Shown: positions 18,336 through 28,196, counted from the stretch's first letter. The stretch: DNA of 64,000 nucleotides from an uncultured Ruminococcus sp. (GCA_900066355.1 FMEL01000002.1:293006-357005); one strand, 5' to 3'. The notes: a model not told the origin generated them from the sequence alone. A program made the numbers and translations.

Positions 18336-19028
18336 TTATTCTTTACGTGGGTCGATGATCTTAACAGCATCTGCAACACGGCCATACTGACCTTTTGCTT
18401 TTTCCCATGCAGTGTTCGGATCGTCACCTTTTTTGATGAAATCAGTCATTTTGCCAAGGCTTACGAACTGATAACCGATAATTTCATTATCTTCGTCAAG
18501 AGCGATACCTGTAACATAGCCTTCTGCCATTTCCAGATAACGAGGACCTTTTTTGAGTGTTCCGTACATTGTACCAACCTGAGAACGAAGTCCTTTACCA
18601 AGGTCTTCAAGTCCTGCACCTACTGCAAGTCCGTCTTCAGAAAAAGCAGACTGAGAACGTCCATAAACAATCTGAAGGAACAGTTCTCTCATGGCGGTAT
18701 TGATAGCATCACAAACAAGGTCTGTATTCAGAGCTTCCATAACAGTAAGTCCCGGAAGAATCTCAGAAGCCATGGCTGCGGAATGAGTCATACCTGAACA
18801 TCCGATTGTCTCAACCAGTGCTTCCTGGATGATACCTTCTTTTACGTTCAGGGACAGCTTACAGGCACCCTGCTGAGGAGCACACCAGCCTACACCATGT
18901 GTGAAACCGGAAATGTCCTTTACTTCCTTAGCCTGAACCCATTTTGCTTCTTCCGGAATCGGAGCAGCTCCGTGATGCACACCCTGTGCAACTGGGCACA
19001 TTTCTTCTACTTCGCGTGAATAAATCAT
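18336..19028 (-). CDS. NifU-like iron-sulfur assembly scaffold protein
   Basis: 230 aa. Cysteines occur in CPVAQGVHH, WCAPQQGACKL and IGCSGMTHSAAMASEILPG. The last aligns with the GCGxAIASSS site of IscU/NifU scaffolds. The C-terminal half (about 150-230) is an extension not found in IscU and includes GKGLRSQVGTMYGTLKKGPRY. The open frame extends upstream to 19091, but the ATG at 19028 has GGAGTTTTAAC before it. It is co-directional with and 33 bp from the GGGtGRT gene, an association typical for these two families, suggesting a shared metal-cofactor task. Confidence 0.82.
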   Translation of the reverse strand: MIYSREVEEMCPVAQGVHHGAAPIPEEAKWVQAKEVKDISGFTHGVGWCAPQQGACKLSLNVKEGIIQEALVETIGCSGMTHSAAMASEILPGLTVMEALNTDLVCDAINTAMRELFLQIVYGRSQSAFSEDGLAVGAGLEDLGKGLRSQVGTMYGTLKKGPRYLEMAEGYVTGIALDEDNEIIGYQFVSLGKMTDFIKKGDDPNTAWEKAKGQYGRVADAVKIIDPRKE

Positions 19029-19237
19029 GTTAAAACTCCTTTCAAGTATAGATTTACTTATAATGTTGTTAAAAAGATAGACTACTAACAACCTGACAGT
19101 ATTCTCTCACAAAGCCCTGCTGTTAGTCCAGTCAAACTTAAACCAAAAATGCGAAGTTTTGACATAATTATACACATAATTGCTGTTGTGTCGTCTTTAT
19201 GATAAAATCAAAGAAAAAAGTCAAAGGAGCTTTAACG

Positions 19238-19981
19238 ATGTCCAGCAAACTTCCACCCAGCATTTTCCCGGCACGTTTTCAGGTCTTAAGCGGCAGTATG
19301 CTCAAAGTGATCGCCTGTATTGCCATGCTGATCGACCATACCGGTGCGATCATACTGAAACTTTACCCGCCGGCACTTAATACTCTGTTTTATATCAATG
19401 GCAAAGGCTATTCTGCATACCGCGTTGTCCGTGATATCGGGCGCTGTGCATTTCCGATCTTTTGTTTCCTCATTGTAGAAGGTTTCCTGCATACACATAA
19501 CCGCCGGAAATACGGCAGAAATCTTCTGCTGTTTGCACTGATTTCCGAGATTCCGTGGAATTATATGTTTGTCAACACCTGGCATTATGCCGATAAACAG
19601 AACGTCTTTTTTACTCTCTTTATCGGATATCTGGCATTCTGCGCGCTGGAATATTTCTGGGAAACACCCTGGATGCAGCTTGCCTCTCTTCTGGCACTGC
19701 TTGGCATCTCTATCGTACTCCATGCAGATTACGGCTGGAGGGGTTTTATCTTTCTTGTCCTGATGTATCTTCTCCGAAACGAAAAGGTCTCTCAGGCAAT
19801 CGTCGGAAGCTGCTGGCTCAGCTATGAATGGAAGGCTTGTTTCGCGTTTATTTCTATTAACATGTATAATGGAAAACGCGGCTTTATCCATGGAAAAGCC
19901 GCGAAATATTTCTTCTATTTATTTTATCCTTTACATATCACGATTCTCGTGATTATAAGGAACCTGTATTTTCTTTCTTAA
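19238..19981 (+). CDS. TraX family membrane protein
   Basis: 247 aa with about seven hydrophobic segments. The start LSGSMLKVIACIAMLIDHTG and the closing YLFYPLHITILVIIRN are diagnostic of the TraX/acyltransferase-3-like family. The prototype N-acetylates F-pilin, but chromosomal Firmicutes homologues have no known substrate. There is no conjugation gene nearby. The start is the ATG at 19238, with AAAGGAG 8 bases upstream; a possible promoter is TTGCTG-17-TAAAAT just before. It converges on the 19998 gene with only 16 bp between stops. Confidence 0.88.
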   Translation: MSSKLPPSIFPARFQVLSGSMLKVIACIAMLIDHTGAIILKLYPPALNTLFYINGKGYSAYRVVRDIGRCAFPIFCFLIVEGFLHTHNRRKYGRNLLLFALISEIPWNYMFVNTWHYADKQNVFFTLFIGYLAFCALEYFWETPWMQLASLLALLGISIVLHADYGWRGFIFLVLMYLLRNEKVSQAIVGSCWLSYEWKACFAFISINMYNGKRGFIHGKAAKYFFYLFYPLHITILVIIRNLYFLS

Positions 19982-19997
19982 AGCAGATTCAGTCTGT

Positions 19998-20666
19998 TTA
20001 ATTTTTCTTAACGATCTCGGCTGCGTTTTTGTAGATACTGTCTGCCGGAATGCAGCCTCTTACCGGTGAAAGCGGATAAATATTGCTGTTTCTGCCGATC
20101 ACAGTTCCCGGATTCAGTACAGAACCACAGCCGACTTCTACATGGTCACCCAGCATTGCCCCGAATTTCTTAAGACCTGTCTCGATTTTTTCTTCTCCGT
20201 CTTTGACAACAACCAGTTTCTTGTCGGACTTCACATTTGAGCAGATAGAGCCTGCACCCATATGAGATTTATAGCCAAGGACAGCATCACCGACATAATT
20301 GTAATGCGGAACCTGTACCTTATTAAAGAGTACGGCATTTTTAAGTTCTGTGGAATTTCCTACAACGGCGCCCTCTCCTACGATTACATTGCCACGGATA
20401 AATGCACAGTGACGTACTTCTGCGTCTTTTCCAATGATCGCCGGTCCATGAATATAAGCAGTCGGTGCAACGGTTGCTGATCTTGCGATCCAGATATTGC
20501 CTTCACGGCACTCATACTCAAATGGGCTGAGTGTCGGACCAAGTTTCATGATAAATTCTCCGATCTCCGGAAGCACTTCCCACGGGTATGTTTTTCCTTC
20601 GAATAATTCTGCAGCAATTGTTTCATTCAGATCCAGAAGATTTGAAATTGTAAAATCTTTTAACAT
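19998..20666 (-). CDS. Left-handed beta-helix (hexapeptide repeat) transferase
   Basis: 222 aa. After about 65 N-terminal residues come hexapeptide repeats ([LIV]G-x4): IWIARSATVAPTAYIHGPAIIG, FIRGNVIVGEGAVVGNSTEL and MLGDHVEVGCGSVLNPGTVIG. These are typical of sugar-nucleotide acyl- or uridylyltransferase C-terminal domains (GlmU-like). There is no pyrophosphorylase domain, so an acetyltransferase or a sugar-phosphate-binding role is more likely than a full GlmU. It starts 2 bp after the topB stop, so it is in one transcript with topB. Confidence 0.78.
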   Translation of the reverse strand: MLKDFTISNLLDLNETIAAELFEGKTYPWEVLPEIGEFIMKLGPTLSPFEYECREGNIWIARSATVAPTAYIHGPAIIGKDAEVRHCAFIRGNVIVGEGAVVGNSTELKNAVLFNKVQVPHYNYVGDAVLGYKSHMGAGSICSNVKSDKKLVVVKDGEEKIETGLKKFGAMLGDHVEVGCGSVLNPGTVIGRNSNIYPLSPVRGCIPADSIYKNAAEIVKKN

Positions 20667-20668
20667 AA

Positions 20669-22711
20669 TTATGCTTTTCCTCCTCGTTTCGCAGTTGTCG
20701 GTTTCTTTGTATAATTGGCTGCCGCAGCATCAAAAAACTGCCGCAATGCATATTGATAATTGCTCTGCTCTACCTGATTTGTACGCACCCTGACAAAATG
20801 TTCCAGCTTGTCCATATATTCCTGCGGAGTAATACTTCCCTCAGCAACATAAGTCAGCCCCTTTTCCCAGCTTGCCGTCAGCTCCGGATTCAGAAGGGAA
20901 CGTATTGAACAGTTTACCACATCAAAGATCATCTCTCCCAGAAGTGTAGGTGTGATCACCTGCGTCTTTTTATTCAGAGACAGATATTTGATAGAAACAA
21001 GTTTCTTAAGGATTTCCGCCCTTGTCGCACTGGTACCGATTCCGCTTCCTTTGATCTGTGCCCTCAGTTCTTCATCCTCGATCAGCTGTCCGGCATTTTC
21101 CATCGCAAGGATCATAGATCCGGAATTGTACCGTTTCGGCGGTGAAGTCTCGCCTTCTTTGATATTCAGCGCATCTACCGTCAGTATATCATTCTTTTTG
21201 AGTGCCTGCAATGCATTCAGCAGCTGTGAATCACAGGACACATCTTCATCCTCATTTTTCTCTGCATCTTTCTCTGCCAGAGATTTCTTCGCAAAAGAAT
21301 TGGTCGCATATTTCAGATAGCCTTCTTCCTGCAGCACCTTAAAACTGGAAAAAAATTTCTCACCCTGCATCTCCGTAGTCAGACTTACTTTCTGATAAAC
21401 TGCCGGCGGACAAAATACACACAGAAAACGACGCACGATCGTCTCGTAAACTCTCTGTGACGTCAGAGAAAGTCCGTTCAGCGCGTTCATCCCCTGTCCG
21501 GTCGGTATGATTGCATAGTGGTCTGTGATCTGTTTGTCATTGACATATCTGGTCTTTGCGATTGTCTTGTAGGAACCCATCTGTAAAATCTCTTCAGCCG
21601 CATTATCAATGGCCGGATAGCGACGCAGACCGGAGATATTTTTGTAAATTTCTTTTGCCACTGCGCTCGATAATACTCGCGCATCGGTTCGTGGATAGGT
21701 AACAAGTTTCTTTTCATACAGTTCCTGCGTGATCCGAAGTGTCTCATCCGGGCTGATCTTAAAAAGTTTGGAACATACATTCTGAAGCTCCGCCAGATTG
21801 AATAAAAGCGGCGGATTTTTATTTTCTTTTTTGCGCTCGACCTTTTCGACACGACAGCTCAATGGCTGCTGTGCCTGAAGCATACCAATCAGTTCTTCAG
21901 CATGCTTCTTTTCTTTAAATCCGTTTTCTTTGTACAGGTACGGAGACTGAAAATATCTGCTGCCTTCTACGGCTCTCCATTCTCCTTCAAAATGCTCTCC
22001 CTCCAGCGCAATACTGGAAAGTACACGGTAAAACGGAGTCTTTACAAAAGATCGGATTTCCCGTTCTCTTCGCACGACCATGCCAAGTACACACGTCATT
22101 ACCCTGCCGACAGAAATTGCCTGATGCTTACTGTTCAGATAATTGGAAACACTGTTCCCATAACGAAGCGTCAGTACTCTGGAAAAATTAATTCCCATCA
22201 GATAGTCTTCTTTTGCACGAAGATACGCAGAATCTGCCAGATTATCATAGGCCGAAAGTTCTTTTGCCTCGCGGATACCACGCAGGATTTCTTCTTCTGT
22301 CTGGGAATCTATCCAGACACGCCGCTGATTCTTATCTTTTACGCCTGCCATCTGAGCCACAAGGCGGTAGATATACTCTCCTTCGCGTCCGGAGTCGGTA
22401 CACACGTAGATTGTCTCTACATCCGGACGGTTCAGAAGCCCCTTAACAATGTTAAACTGTTTCTGAACTCCCGGAATCACTTCATATTTAAATTCACGCG
22501 GCAAAAAAGGCAGGGTATCTAAACTCCACCTTTTGTACTTGATATCATATTTCTCAGGATAGCTCATAGTGACCAGATGCCCTACGCACCAGGTCACTAC
22601 AGAATCTTCTGATTCCAAATAGCCATCCCTTCTCTGTCCATTAATTTTTAACGCCTTAGCAAATTCCTGAGCAACACTTGGTTTCTCAGCTATGTATAAG
22701 GATTTACCCAT
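20669..22711 (-). CDS. topB: DNA topoisomerase III
   Basis: 680 aa type IA topoisomerase. The Toprim domain starts MGKSLYIAEKPSVAQEFAKAL and has CTDSGREGEYIYRL. The active-site tyrosine lies in LVTYPRTDARVLSS. GIGTSATRAEILKKL follows. No C-terminal zinc-finger array is visible, as in many Firmicutes TopB proteins. The start is the ATG at 22711, one base after the upstream stop; an in-frame GTG five codons earlier is an alternative. It acts in decatenation and recombination intermediate processing. Confidence 0.95.
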   Translation of the reverse strand: MGKSLYIAEKPSVAQEFAKALKINGQRRDGYLESEDSVVTWCVGHLVTMSYPEKYDIKYKRWSLDTLPFLPREFKYEVIPGVQKQFNIVKGLLNRPDVETIYVCTDSGREGEYIYRLVAQMAGVKDKNQRRVWIDSQTEEEILRGIREAKELSAYDNLADSAYLRAKEDYLMGINFSRVLTLRYGNSVSNYLNSKHQAISVGRVMTCVLGMVVRREREIRSFVKTPFYRVLSSIALEGEHFEGEWRAVEGSRYFQSPYLYKENGFKEKKHAEELIGMLQAQQPLSCRVEKVERKKENKNPPLLFNLAELQNVCSKLFKISPDETLRITQELYEKKLVTYPRTDARVLSSAVAKEIYKNISGLRRYPAIDNAAEEILQMGSYKTIAKTRYVNDKQITDHYAIIPTGQGMNALNGLSLTSQRVYETIVRRFLCVFCPPAVYQKVSLTTEMQGEKFFSSFKVLQEEGYLKYATNSFAKKSLAEKDAEKNEDEDVSCDSQLLNALQALKKNDILTVDALNIKEGETSPPKRYNSGSMILAMENAGQLIEDEELRAQIKGSGIGTSATRAEILKKLVSIKYLSLNKKTQVITPTLLGEMIFDVVNCSIRSLLNPELTASWEKGLTYVAEGSITPQEYMDKLEHFVRVRTNQVEQSNYQYALRQFFDAAAANYTKKPTTAKRGGKA

Positions 22712-22712
22712 A

Positions 22713-23471
22713 TTACTTATCTGCACTCATCTTTCTGAGAGGCCATGCAAGTAAAACTGCACCGCCTACCATATTTCCTAAAGTGACGATCACCATGCTC
22801 TTGATCATTGCCCCAATGGAAAGTCCCGGTACAAGACACGCTGCGGTAACAAAAATGCCCATATTTGCCACGCAGTGCTCGAATCCGCTGACAACGAATC
22901 CGGAAATACACATAACGATCATCAAAAATTTCGCTGCTTCACTTTTCAGTTTGATGCCACAAAGAACCCCTAAACATACAAAGAAATTACATAAAACTGC
23001 ACGGAAGAACATCTGTCCTGCCGGAATTGCAAGTTTGTTTCCGATAAATCCGGCAAAATAATCTCCCGTTCCTGATGCTCCCGCCCACACAAAAATCAGG
23101 GAAAGAATCAGACATCCGACAAAATTTCCAATGTAGCTGATCAGCCATACCTTGCCGGCTTCACCCCAGCTTACTTTTTTGTCATAAGCTCCAAATGCCA
23201 TAACAAGATTGTTTCCGGTAAACAATTCACCGCCTACCAGCGAGATCAGAAGAACTGCGATTGAAAACACCAGTGCCCCGAGAAATTTCCCCCACGCCGG
23301 TTCCTCTGCACCTGAAAAAACATTTCCGACCACATTGGAAAAGATCATGGCAACTACAATAAAAAAGCCCGCCATGATTGCCCGCACAAAATACTTGAAG
23401 AAATTGTTCTTCAATAAAGTGCTCTTTGCGATTGCCGCATTTGACAGTTTTTCTACATCCTCGTGATTCAT
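22713..23471 (-). CDS. Formate/nitrite transporter family channel
   Basis: 252 aa membrane protein with six predicted helices. Family blocks include FFKYFVRAIMAGFFIVVAM, LVGGELFTGNN and SYIGNFVGCLILS. FEHCVANM carries the conserved central histidine of the FNT pore. Formate is the likely substrate in an anaerobe, though nitrite or hydrosulfide homologues exist. The ATG at 23471 has AGGGAGG upstream and matches the usual short cytosolic N-terminus. It is followed directly by topB. Confidence 0.92.
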   Translation of the reverse strand: MNHEDVEKLSNAAIAKSTLLKNNFFKYFVRAIMAGFFIVVAMIFSNVVGNVFSGAEEPAWGKFLGALVFSIAVLLISLVGGELFTGNNLVMAFGAYDKKVSWGEAGKVWLISYIGNFVGCLILSLIFVWAGASGTGDYFAGFIGNKLAIPAGQMFFRAVLCNFFVCLGVLCGIKLKSEAAKFLMIVMCISGFVVSGFEHCVANMGIFVTAACLVPGLSIGAMIKSMVIVTLGNMVGGAVLLAWPLRKMSADK

Positions 23472-23635
23472 AAAAAAAACCTCCCTTTCCCGGGAACATC
23501 GTTTCTTGTATACGTTTGTCCCCTCCACATATTGTATTCTTGAATTATATCATTTTCGATAAAAATTCTCAATACATATAGTATGAAGTTTGATATTTTT
23601 ATGACAATTGTACATTCTTTTTTGATAACTGTCAG

Positions 23636-24667
23636 TTATCGAATCAGTAATGTATGCTTTTCCCTGTCAATTACTTCCCCAATCACTGCACATGGAAGTG
23701 ATGATTCTTTCAGTTCCCTCAGTATTTCATCTGCTTCTTCTGCCGAAACTGCTGCCAGAAGTCCGCCGGAAGTCTGTGGATCAAACACAAGGTCTTCGAG
23801 CCAGAGCTTCGCAGTACTTACATAGCCTGTTTTTGCTGCAAATTCTCTGTTACGATATGCGCCACCGGGTATCAGTCCCATAGATGCATATTCTTCCACA
23901 TCCGGAAAAATCGGAAGCGCCTGTGAATCTATTACAAGCGTCTTGTCGCTGCCAGCTGCCATTTCTGTTCCATGACCGCCAAGACCGAATCCGGTAATAT
24001 CCGTACAGGCATGAATCGTATATTTCTTAAGGATCTCACATGCATACTTGTTTAAAGTCTTCATGGATTTCAGTACAGCTTCCCGTGCTCTCTCCGAAAC
24101 AAGATCTGCTTTGATTGCTGTATTGATGATTCCGGCACCAAGCGGTTTTGTCAGGATCAGTTTATCACCGGTCTGTGCGCCATAATTTTTCCAGAATTTA
24201 TCCGGATGAACAAAACCGGTCACACTCAGTCCGTATTTCGGTGTATCATCCTGTATCGTATGTCCTCCTGCAAGTACTGCTCCTGCCTCCAGAACTTTGT
24301 CTGCACCGCCCTTAAGGATTTCACCCAGAATTGCTGTGTCCATGTCCTTTGGAAACGCAACGATATTAAGTGCGGTCTTTGGTTCTCCGCCCATTGCATA
24401 CACATCACTTAAGGCATTCGCCGCCGCAATCTGTCCGAAATCATAAGGATCATCCGCAACCGGTGTAAAGAAATCCAGTGTCTGGATCATGGCAAGCTCA
24501 TCTGAAATCTTATATACAGCCGCATCATCTGAAGTTTCAGTCCCAACCAGAAGATGAGGATCCTGAAATTTCGGCAGCCCGCAGAGTACGCCAGCAAGCG
24601 TTCCCGGTCCGACTTTTGCGGCACAGCCACAGTTTGGTGCTAGTTTTGTTAGATATACTTTTTCCAT
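23636..24667 (-). CDS. selD: Selenide, water dikinase
   Basis: 343 aa selenophosphate synthetase, supplying selenium for selenocysteine, selenouridine or selenium cofactors. The glycine-rich N-terminal segment reads LAPNCGCAAKVGPGTL, with catalytic Cys13 (a cysteine codon, not UGA) and Lys18. GTETSDDAAVYKI and the C-terminal FDPQTSGGLL motif are family hallmarks. The ATG at 24667 has AAAGGAAA upstream. The stop lies inside a 17 bp palindrome GATAACTG-T-CAGTTATC. No selA, selB or tRNA-Sec gene is seen in the window. Confidence 0.96.
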   Translation of the reverse strand: MEKVYLTKLAPNCGCAAKVGPGTLAGVLCGLPKFQDPHLLVGTETSDDAAVYKISDELAMIQTLDFFTPVADDPYDFGQIAAANALSDVYAMGGEPKTALNIVAFPKDMDTAILGEILKGGADKVLEAGAVLAGGHTIQDDTPKYGLSVTGFVHPDKFWKNYGAQTGDKLILTKPLGAGIINTAIKADLVSERAREAVLKSMKTLNKYACEILKKYTIHACTDITGFGLGGHGTEMAAGSDKTLVIDSQALPIFPDVEEYASMGLIPGGAYRNREFAAKTGYVSTAKLWLEDLVFDPQTSGGLLAAVSAEEADEILRELKESSLPCAVIGEVIDREKHTLLIR

Positions 24668-24750
24668 TTTACCGAATTTCCTTTCTGCCTTAGCCTTGTT
24701 CATCTATGATACCATAAATCTTCTTTTTTCTCCATGCCTTTTTTGATAGA

Positions 24751-24785
24751 AAAACTGCCCGGGCAAATTCTACCCGGGCAGTTTC
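24751..24785 (-). terminator. Rho-independent terminator of asd
   Basis: On the minus strand AACTGCCCGGG, 8-base loop, CCCGGGCAGTT then TTTCT. A perfect 11 bp stem just past the asd stop. Confidence 0.93.
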
Positions 24786-24802
24786 TTATTATTCAGAGCA
24801 TA

Positions 24803-25888
24803 TTATTTCTTAGTGATGTAGCCTTTTGCTTTCAATGTTTCGGCACAGAGAACAGCTCCGCCTGCAGCACCTCTTACAGTGTTGTGGGAAAGTCCTACGA
24901 ATTTGTAATCGTAAACTTTGTCCTCACGAAGACGTCCGATAGATACGCCCATGCCATTTTCATAGTTAACATCCTCGCTTACCTGCGGACGGTTGTCTTC
25001 TTCGAGATACTGAATAAAATGCTTCGGTGCACTCGGAAGTTCTAATTCCTGCGGAAGTCCCTTGAAGTTTCGGAGGGCTTCGATCAGCTGTTCTTTTGTA
25101 GGTTTCTTACGGAATTTTACAAATACAGCTGCTGTATGTCCGTTCAGTACCGGAACACGCAGACACTGGCATGTGATAACAGGTTCTGTAGCCGGTACGA
25201 TCACACCGTCTTCAATCTTGCCCCACAGTCTCAGTGGCTCTTTTTCACTCTTTTCTTCTTCTCCGCCAATGTACGGGATAATGTTGTGTTCCATTTCAGG
25301 CCAGTCTTTAAATGTCTTTCCTGCTCCGGAGATTGCCTGGTATGTAGTGGCAACTACTTCATATGGCTCAAATTCTTTCCATGCAGTAAGGACCGGTGCA
25401 TAGCTCTGGATGGAGCAGTTTGGTTTTACAGCAATGAAACCTTTCTTTGTGCCAAGACGTTTCTGCTGATATTTGATAACATCAAAGTGTTCCGGGTTGA
25501 TTTCCGGTACTACCATCGGTACATCCGGTGTCCAGCGGTGAGCGCTGTTGTTGGATACGACCGGTGTCTCTGTCTTTGCATATTCTTCTTCGATTGCTTT
25601 AATCTCGTCTTTAGACATATCAACTGCGGAAAATACAAAATCTACAGTAGATGCAACTTTTTCTACTTCGTTGACATTCATAACAACGATTTTCTTCACT
25701 GCTTCCGGCATCGGAGTATCCATTTTCCATCTGCCGCCTACAGCTTCTTCATATGTTTTTCCGGCACTTCTCGGGCTTGCAGCAAGGGTAACCACTTCAA
25801 ACCACGGATGATTCTCCAGAAGAGAAATAAATCTCTGTCCTACCATACCTGTAGCGCCTAAAATGCCGACTCTCAGTTTTTCGCTCAT
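24803..25888 (-). CDS. asd: Aspartate-semialdehyde dehydrogenase
   Basis: 361 aa NADP-dependent enzyme of lysine, threonine and methionine synthesis, reducing aspartyl phosphate. The Rossmann start is MSEKLRVGILGATGMVGQRF. The catalytic cysteine is in AVKPNCSIQSYAPVL. The late motif VGLSHNTVRGAAGG is conserved. It is the longer, archaeal/fungal-like class of Asd (about 350-360 aa). It has its own terminator and an AATGAGGAGAAC leader before ATG. Confidence 0.95.
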   Translation of the reverse strand: MSEKLRVGILGATGMVGQRFISLLENHPWFEVVTLAASPRSAGKTYEEAVGGRWKMDTPMPEAVKKIVVMNVNEVEKVASTVDFVFSAVDMSKDEIKAIEEEYAKTETPVVSNNSAHRWTPDVPMVVPEINPEHFDVIKYQQKRLGTKKGFIAVKPNCSIQSYAPVLTAWKEFEPYEVVATTYQAISGAGKTFKDWPEMEHNIIPYIGGEEEKSEKEPLRLWGKIEDGVIVPATEPVITCQCLRVPVLNGHTAAVFVKFRKKPTKEQLIEALRNFKGLPQELELPSAPKHFIQYLEEDNRPQVSEDVNYENGMGVSIGRLREDKVYDYKFVGLSHNTVRGAAGGAVLCAETLKAKGYITKK

Positions 25889-25992
25889 AACAATGTTCTC
25901 CTCATTCTTTTATTTCGCATGTGTCTTTGTGTAGCACACATCTGTTTTCCTTGTACATACTATACCACTTCATCAGAAATTGCAAGATGTTT

Positions 25993-27372
25993 TTAATTAT
26001 TTTTCAGGTATTCTTTATTTGCCGCAATAATCTGCTCCATAACCTTCGGTCCCGGAGCGCCATAAGTTTCACGCTTTTCAACACAGGTCTTCATGCTGAT
26101 TGCTTCATAGATATCCTGTTCAAATACTGGTGAAATCTCTTTGTATTCTTCCAGGGAAAGCTCATCAAGAGAGATTCCCTTATCAATACAGGTAAGTACC
26201 AGACGGCCTACGATGCCATGGGCATCACGGAACGGAACCCCGTGGTTTACCAGATAATCCGCTGCATCTGTCGCATTTGTGAAGCCGTTCTTTGCACTGG
26301 CTTCCATTATATCTTTACGGAATTCCATAGTAGAAACCATTCCGGTAAACAATGCAATACATCCCTTTACAGTATCAATTGCATCGAAAGTCAGCTCTTT
26401 GTCTTCCTGCATATCTTTGTTGTATGCAAGCGGAATGCCCTTCATTGTAGTAAGAATGGATGTCAGAGCACCATACACACGACCGGTCTTTCCTCTTACA
26501 AGTTCAGCAATATCAGGATTCTTTTTCTGTGGCATGATACTGCTTCCGGTACTGTAAGCATCGTCAATCTCAACAAAACGATATTCGTTGGAGTTCCAGA
26601 GAATGATCTCCTCACAGAAACGGCTCAGATGCATCATAACTGTCGACATTGCAGAAAGAAGTTCAATCACATAGTCTCTGTCAGATACAGAGTCCATGCT
26701 GTTTCTTGTCGGCTCATCAAATCCCAGAAGCTCTGCTGTATAAAATCTGTCAAGCGGATAAGTAGTTCCCGCAAGCGCTCCTGCACCAAGCGGACAGGTA
26801 TTCATACGTTTGCGGATATCTGCCATACGGCTTCTGTCTCTGCGGAACATTTCAAAATATGCACCTACATGATGTGCCAGTGTTACAGGCTGTGCTTTCT
26901 GCAGATGGGTAAATCCCGGCATGTATGTATGAACATTGTTTTCCATAATAGTCTGCAATGCTTCGAGAAGTTTCTTAAGTTCTGCATCGATTTCTTCAAT
27001 TTCATCACGTACATAAAGTTTCATATCCAGTGCAACCTGGTCGTTACGACTTCTTCCGGTATGAAGCTTCTTACCCGGATCACCGATACGGTCGATCAGA
27101 TTAGCCTCTACGAAACTGTGGATATCCTCATATTCTGCTGTGATCTCCAGCTTTCCGGATTCTACATCGGCAAGGATGCCATCCAGTCCTTCCAGAATCC
27201 GGTCTCTCTCTTCTTCTGTCAGTATTCCCTGCTTCGCAAGCATTCTTACATGCGCCTTGCTTCCGCGGATATCCTGTTTATAAAATTTCTGATCAAATGA
27301 AATTGACGCATTAAAATTGTATACCAGTTTGTCCGTTTCCTTTGTGAAACGTCCTCCCCATAACTGTGCCAT
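25993..27372 (-). CDS. argH: Argininosuccinate lyase
   Basis: 459 aa fumarase-superfamily lyase, last step of arginine synthesis. Motifs are MAQLWGGRFTKETDKLVYNFNAS, HTGRSRNDQVALD and TGSSIMPQKKNPDIAELVRGK, the last being the family signature with the catalytic serine loop. The ATG at 27372 has AAGGAGGAAATT upstream; the frame is open 11 codons further but without alignment support. No argG or regulator binding site is recognised nearby. Confidence 0.96.
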   Translation of the reverse strand: MAQLWGGRFTKETDKLVYNFNASISFDQKFYKQDIRGSKAHVRMLAKQGILTEEERDRILEGLDGILADVESGKLEITAEYEDIHSFVEANLIDRIGDPGKKLHTGRSRNDQVALDMKLYVRDEIEEIDAELKKLLEALQTIMENNVHTYMPGFTHLQKAQPVTLAHHVGAYFEMFRRDRSRMADIRKRMNTCPLGAGALAGTTYPLDRFYTAELLGFDEPTRNSMDSVSDRDYVIELLSAMSTVMMHLSRFCEEIILWNSNEYRFVEIDDAYSTGSSIMPQKKNPDIAELVRGKTGRVYGALTSILTTMKGIPLAYNKDMQEDKELTFDAIDTVKGCIALFTGMVSTMEFRKDIMEASAKNGFTNATDAADYLVNHGVPFRDAHGIVGRLVLTCIDKGISLDELSLEEYKEISPVFEQDIYEAISMKTCVEKRETYGAPGPKVMEQIIAANKEYLKNN

Positions 27373-27497
27373 AATTTCCTCCTTGTTGTACGGTAAAGTT
27401 TGCATTCCACTGAACTTTCGTCCAAAAATGCATAAGCTTCTATCAGTTTACCACATTCCAGTGAAAAATCAAATAGCCGAACCTTCTGAAATTTGTT

Positions 27498-28127
27498 TTA
27501 TTTCATTTTTTCTTCCTGTTCTCGCTTTGAAAACGCACAACCACAGTAGTTTTGCCGGTACAGATCGTACTCATGAGATAATTCGATGGAACGTTTGTAA
27601 CCGTTTTTCTTTTTGAAATCGGACGGCAGATGAGGAACTTTATAGATTTCTGCCAGCTCTTCCCCGATCTCGTTGATCTTTTCGGCGTTCTTCAGCGGGC
27701 TGATGGAAAGTGTCGTAGTAAAGTAATCATAATTGTCTTTCTGTGCCAGTCTGGCCGCTTCTTCCATACGGAGGCGATAGCATTTAAAGCACCTCTCACC
27801 ACCCTCCGGGACTTTTTCCATGCCTTTTGCCATCTCATAAAAAACCTGTGGATCGTAAGTACCCTCCTCAATGTGTACCGGATGTGCAAAAGACATTTCT
27901 GCTATCAGACGACGGATTTCTGCGACTCGTTTACTGTATTCCTCAACTGATGAGATGTTGGGATTATAAAAAAATACAGTAATTTCAAAATACTGAGATA
28001 AATATTCCAGTACGTAACTGCTGCACGGCGCACAGCAACTGTGTAAAAAAAGACGGGGCACTTTTTCTTCTTTTTTTATATTGTCAATAAGCTTATCCAG
28101 CTCTTTCTGATAATTTCGTTTATTCAA
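27498..28127 (-). CDS. queH: Epoxyqueuosine reductase QueH
   Basis: 209 aa enzyme of the last step of queuosine tRNA modification, non-orthologous to QueG. Visible motifs are LFLHSCCAPCSSYVLEYLS with adjacent cysteines, EGGERCFKCYRLRM and RQNYCGCAFSKREQ, giving the paired cysteines that bind Fe-S and metal. I chose a TTG start at 28127 with AAGAAGG upstream, giving MNKRNYQKELDK. The frame is open 27 codons further to an ATG at 28208, but that stretch translates across a short copy of the structured repeat and is not family-like. Confidence 0.9.
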   Translation of the reverse strand: MNKRNYQKELDKLIDNIKKEEKVPRLFLHSCCAPCSSYVLEYLSQYFEITVFFYNPNISSVEEYSKRVAEIRRLIAEMSFAHPVHIEEGTYDPQVFYEMAKGMEKVPEGGERCFKCYRLRMEEAARLAQKDNYDYFTTTLSISPLKNAEKINEIGEELAEIYKVPHLPSDFKKKNGYKRSIELSHEYDLYRQNYCGCAFSKREQEEKMK

Positions 28128-28169
28128 TTCTGTTACCTTCTTTTCAATGATATCTGTAAACTGTAAATC

Positions 28170-28196
28170 GTAACTGTTCAGTACCCTCACAGTTAC
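28170..28196. repeat. Short copy of the structured repeat
   Basis: 27 bp, exact match to the left-end palindrome of the long repeats (GTAACTGT, 11-base loop, ACAGTTAC). It is located just upstream of queH, between divergent transcripts. No 8 bp duplication is seen. Confidence 0.75.

Noticed and set aside
23626..23645. 17 bp palindrome GATAACTG-T-CAGTTATC at the selD stop, considered as a terminator or SECIS-like element
   Set aside because: The T-run is on the wrong side for selD transcription, and selD here uses a cysteine codon with no in-frame UGA.
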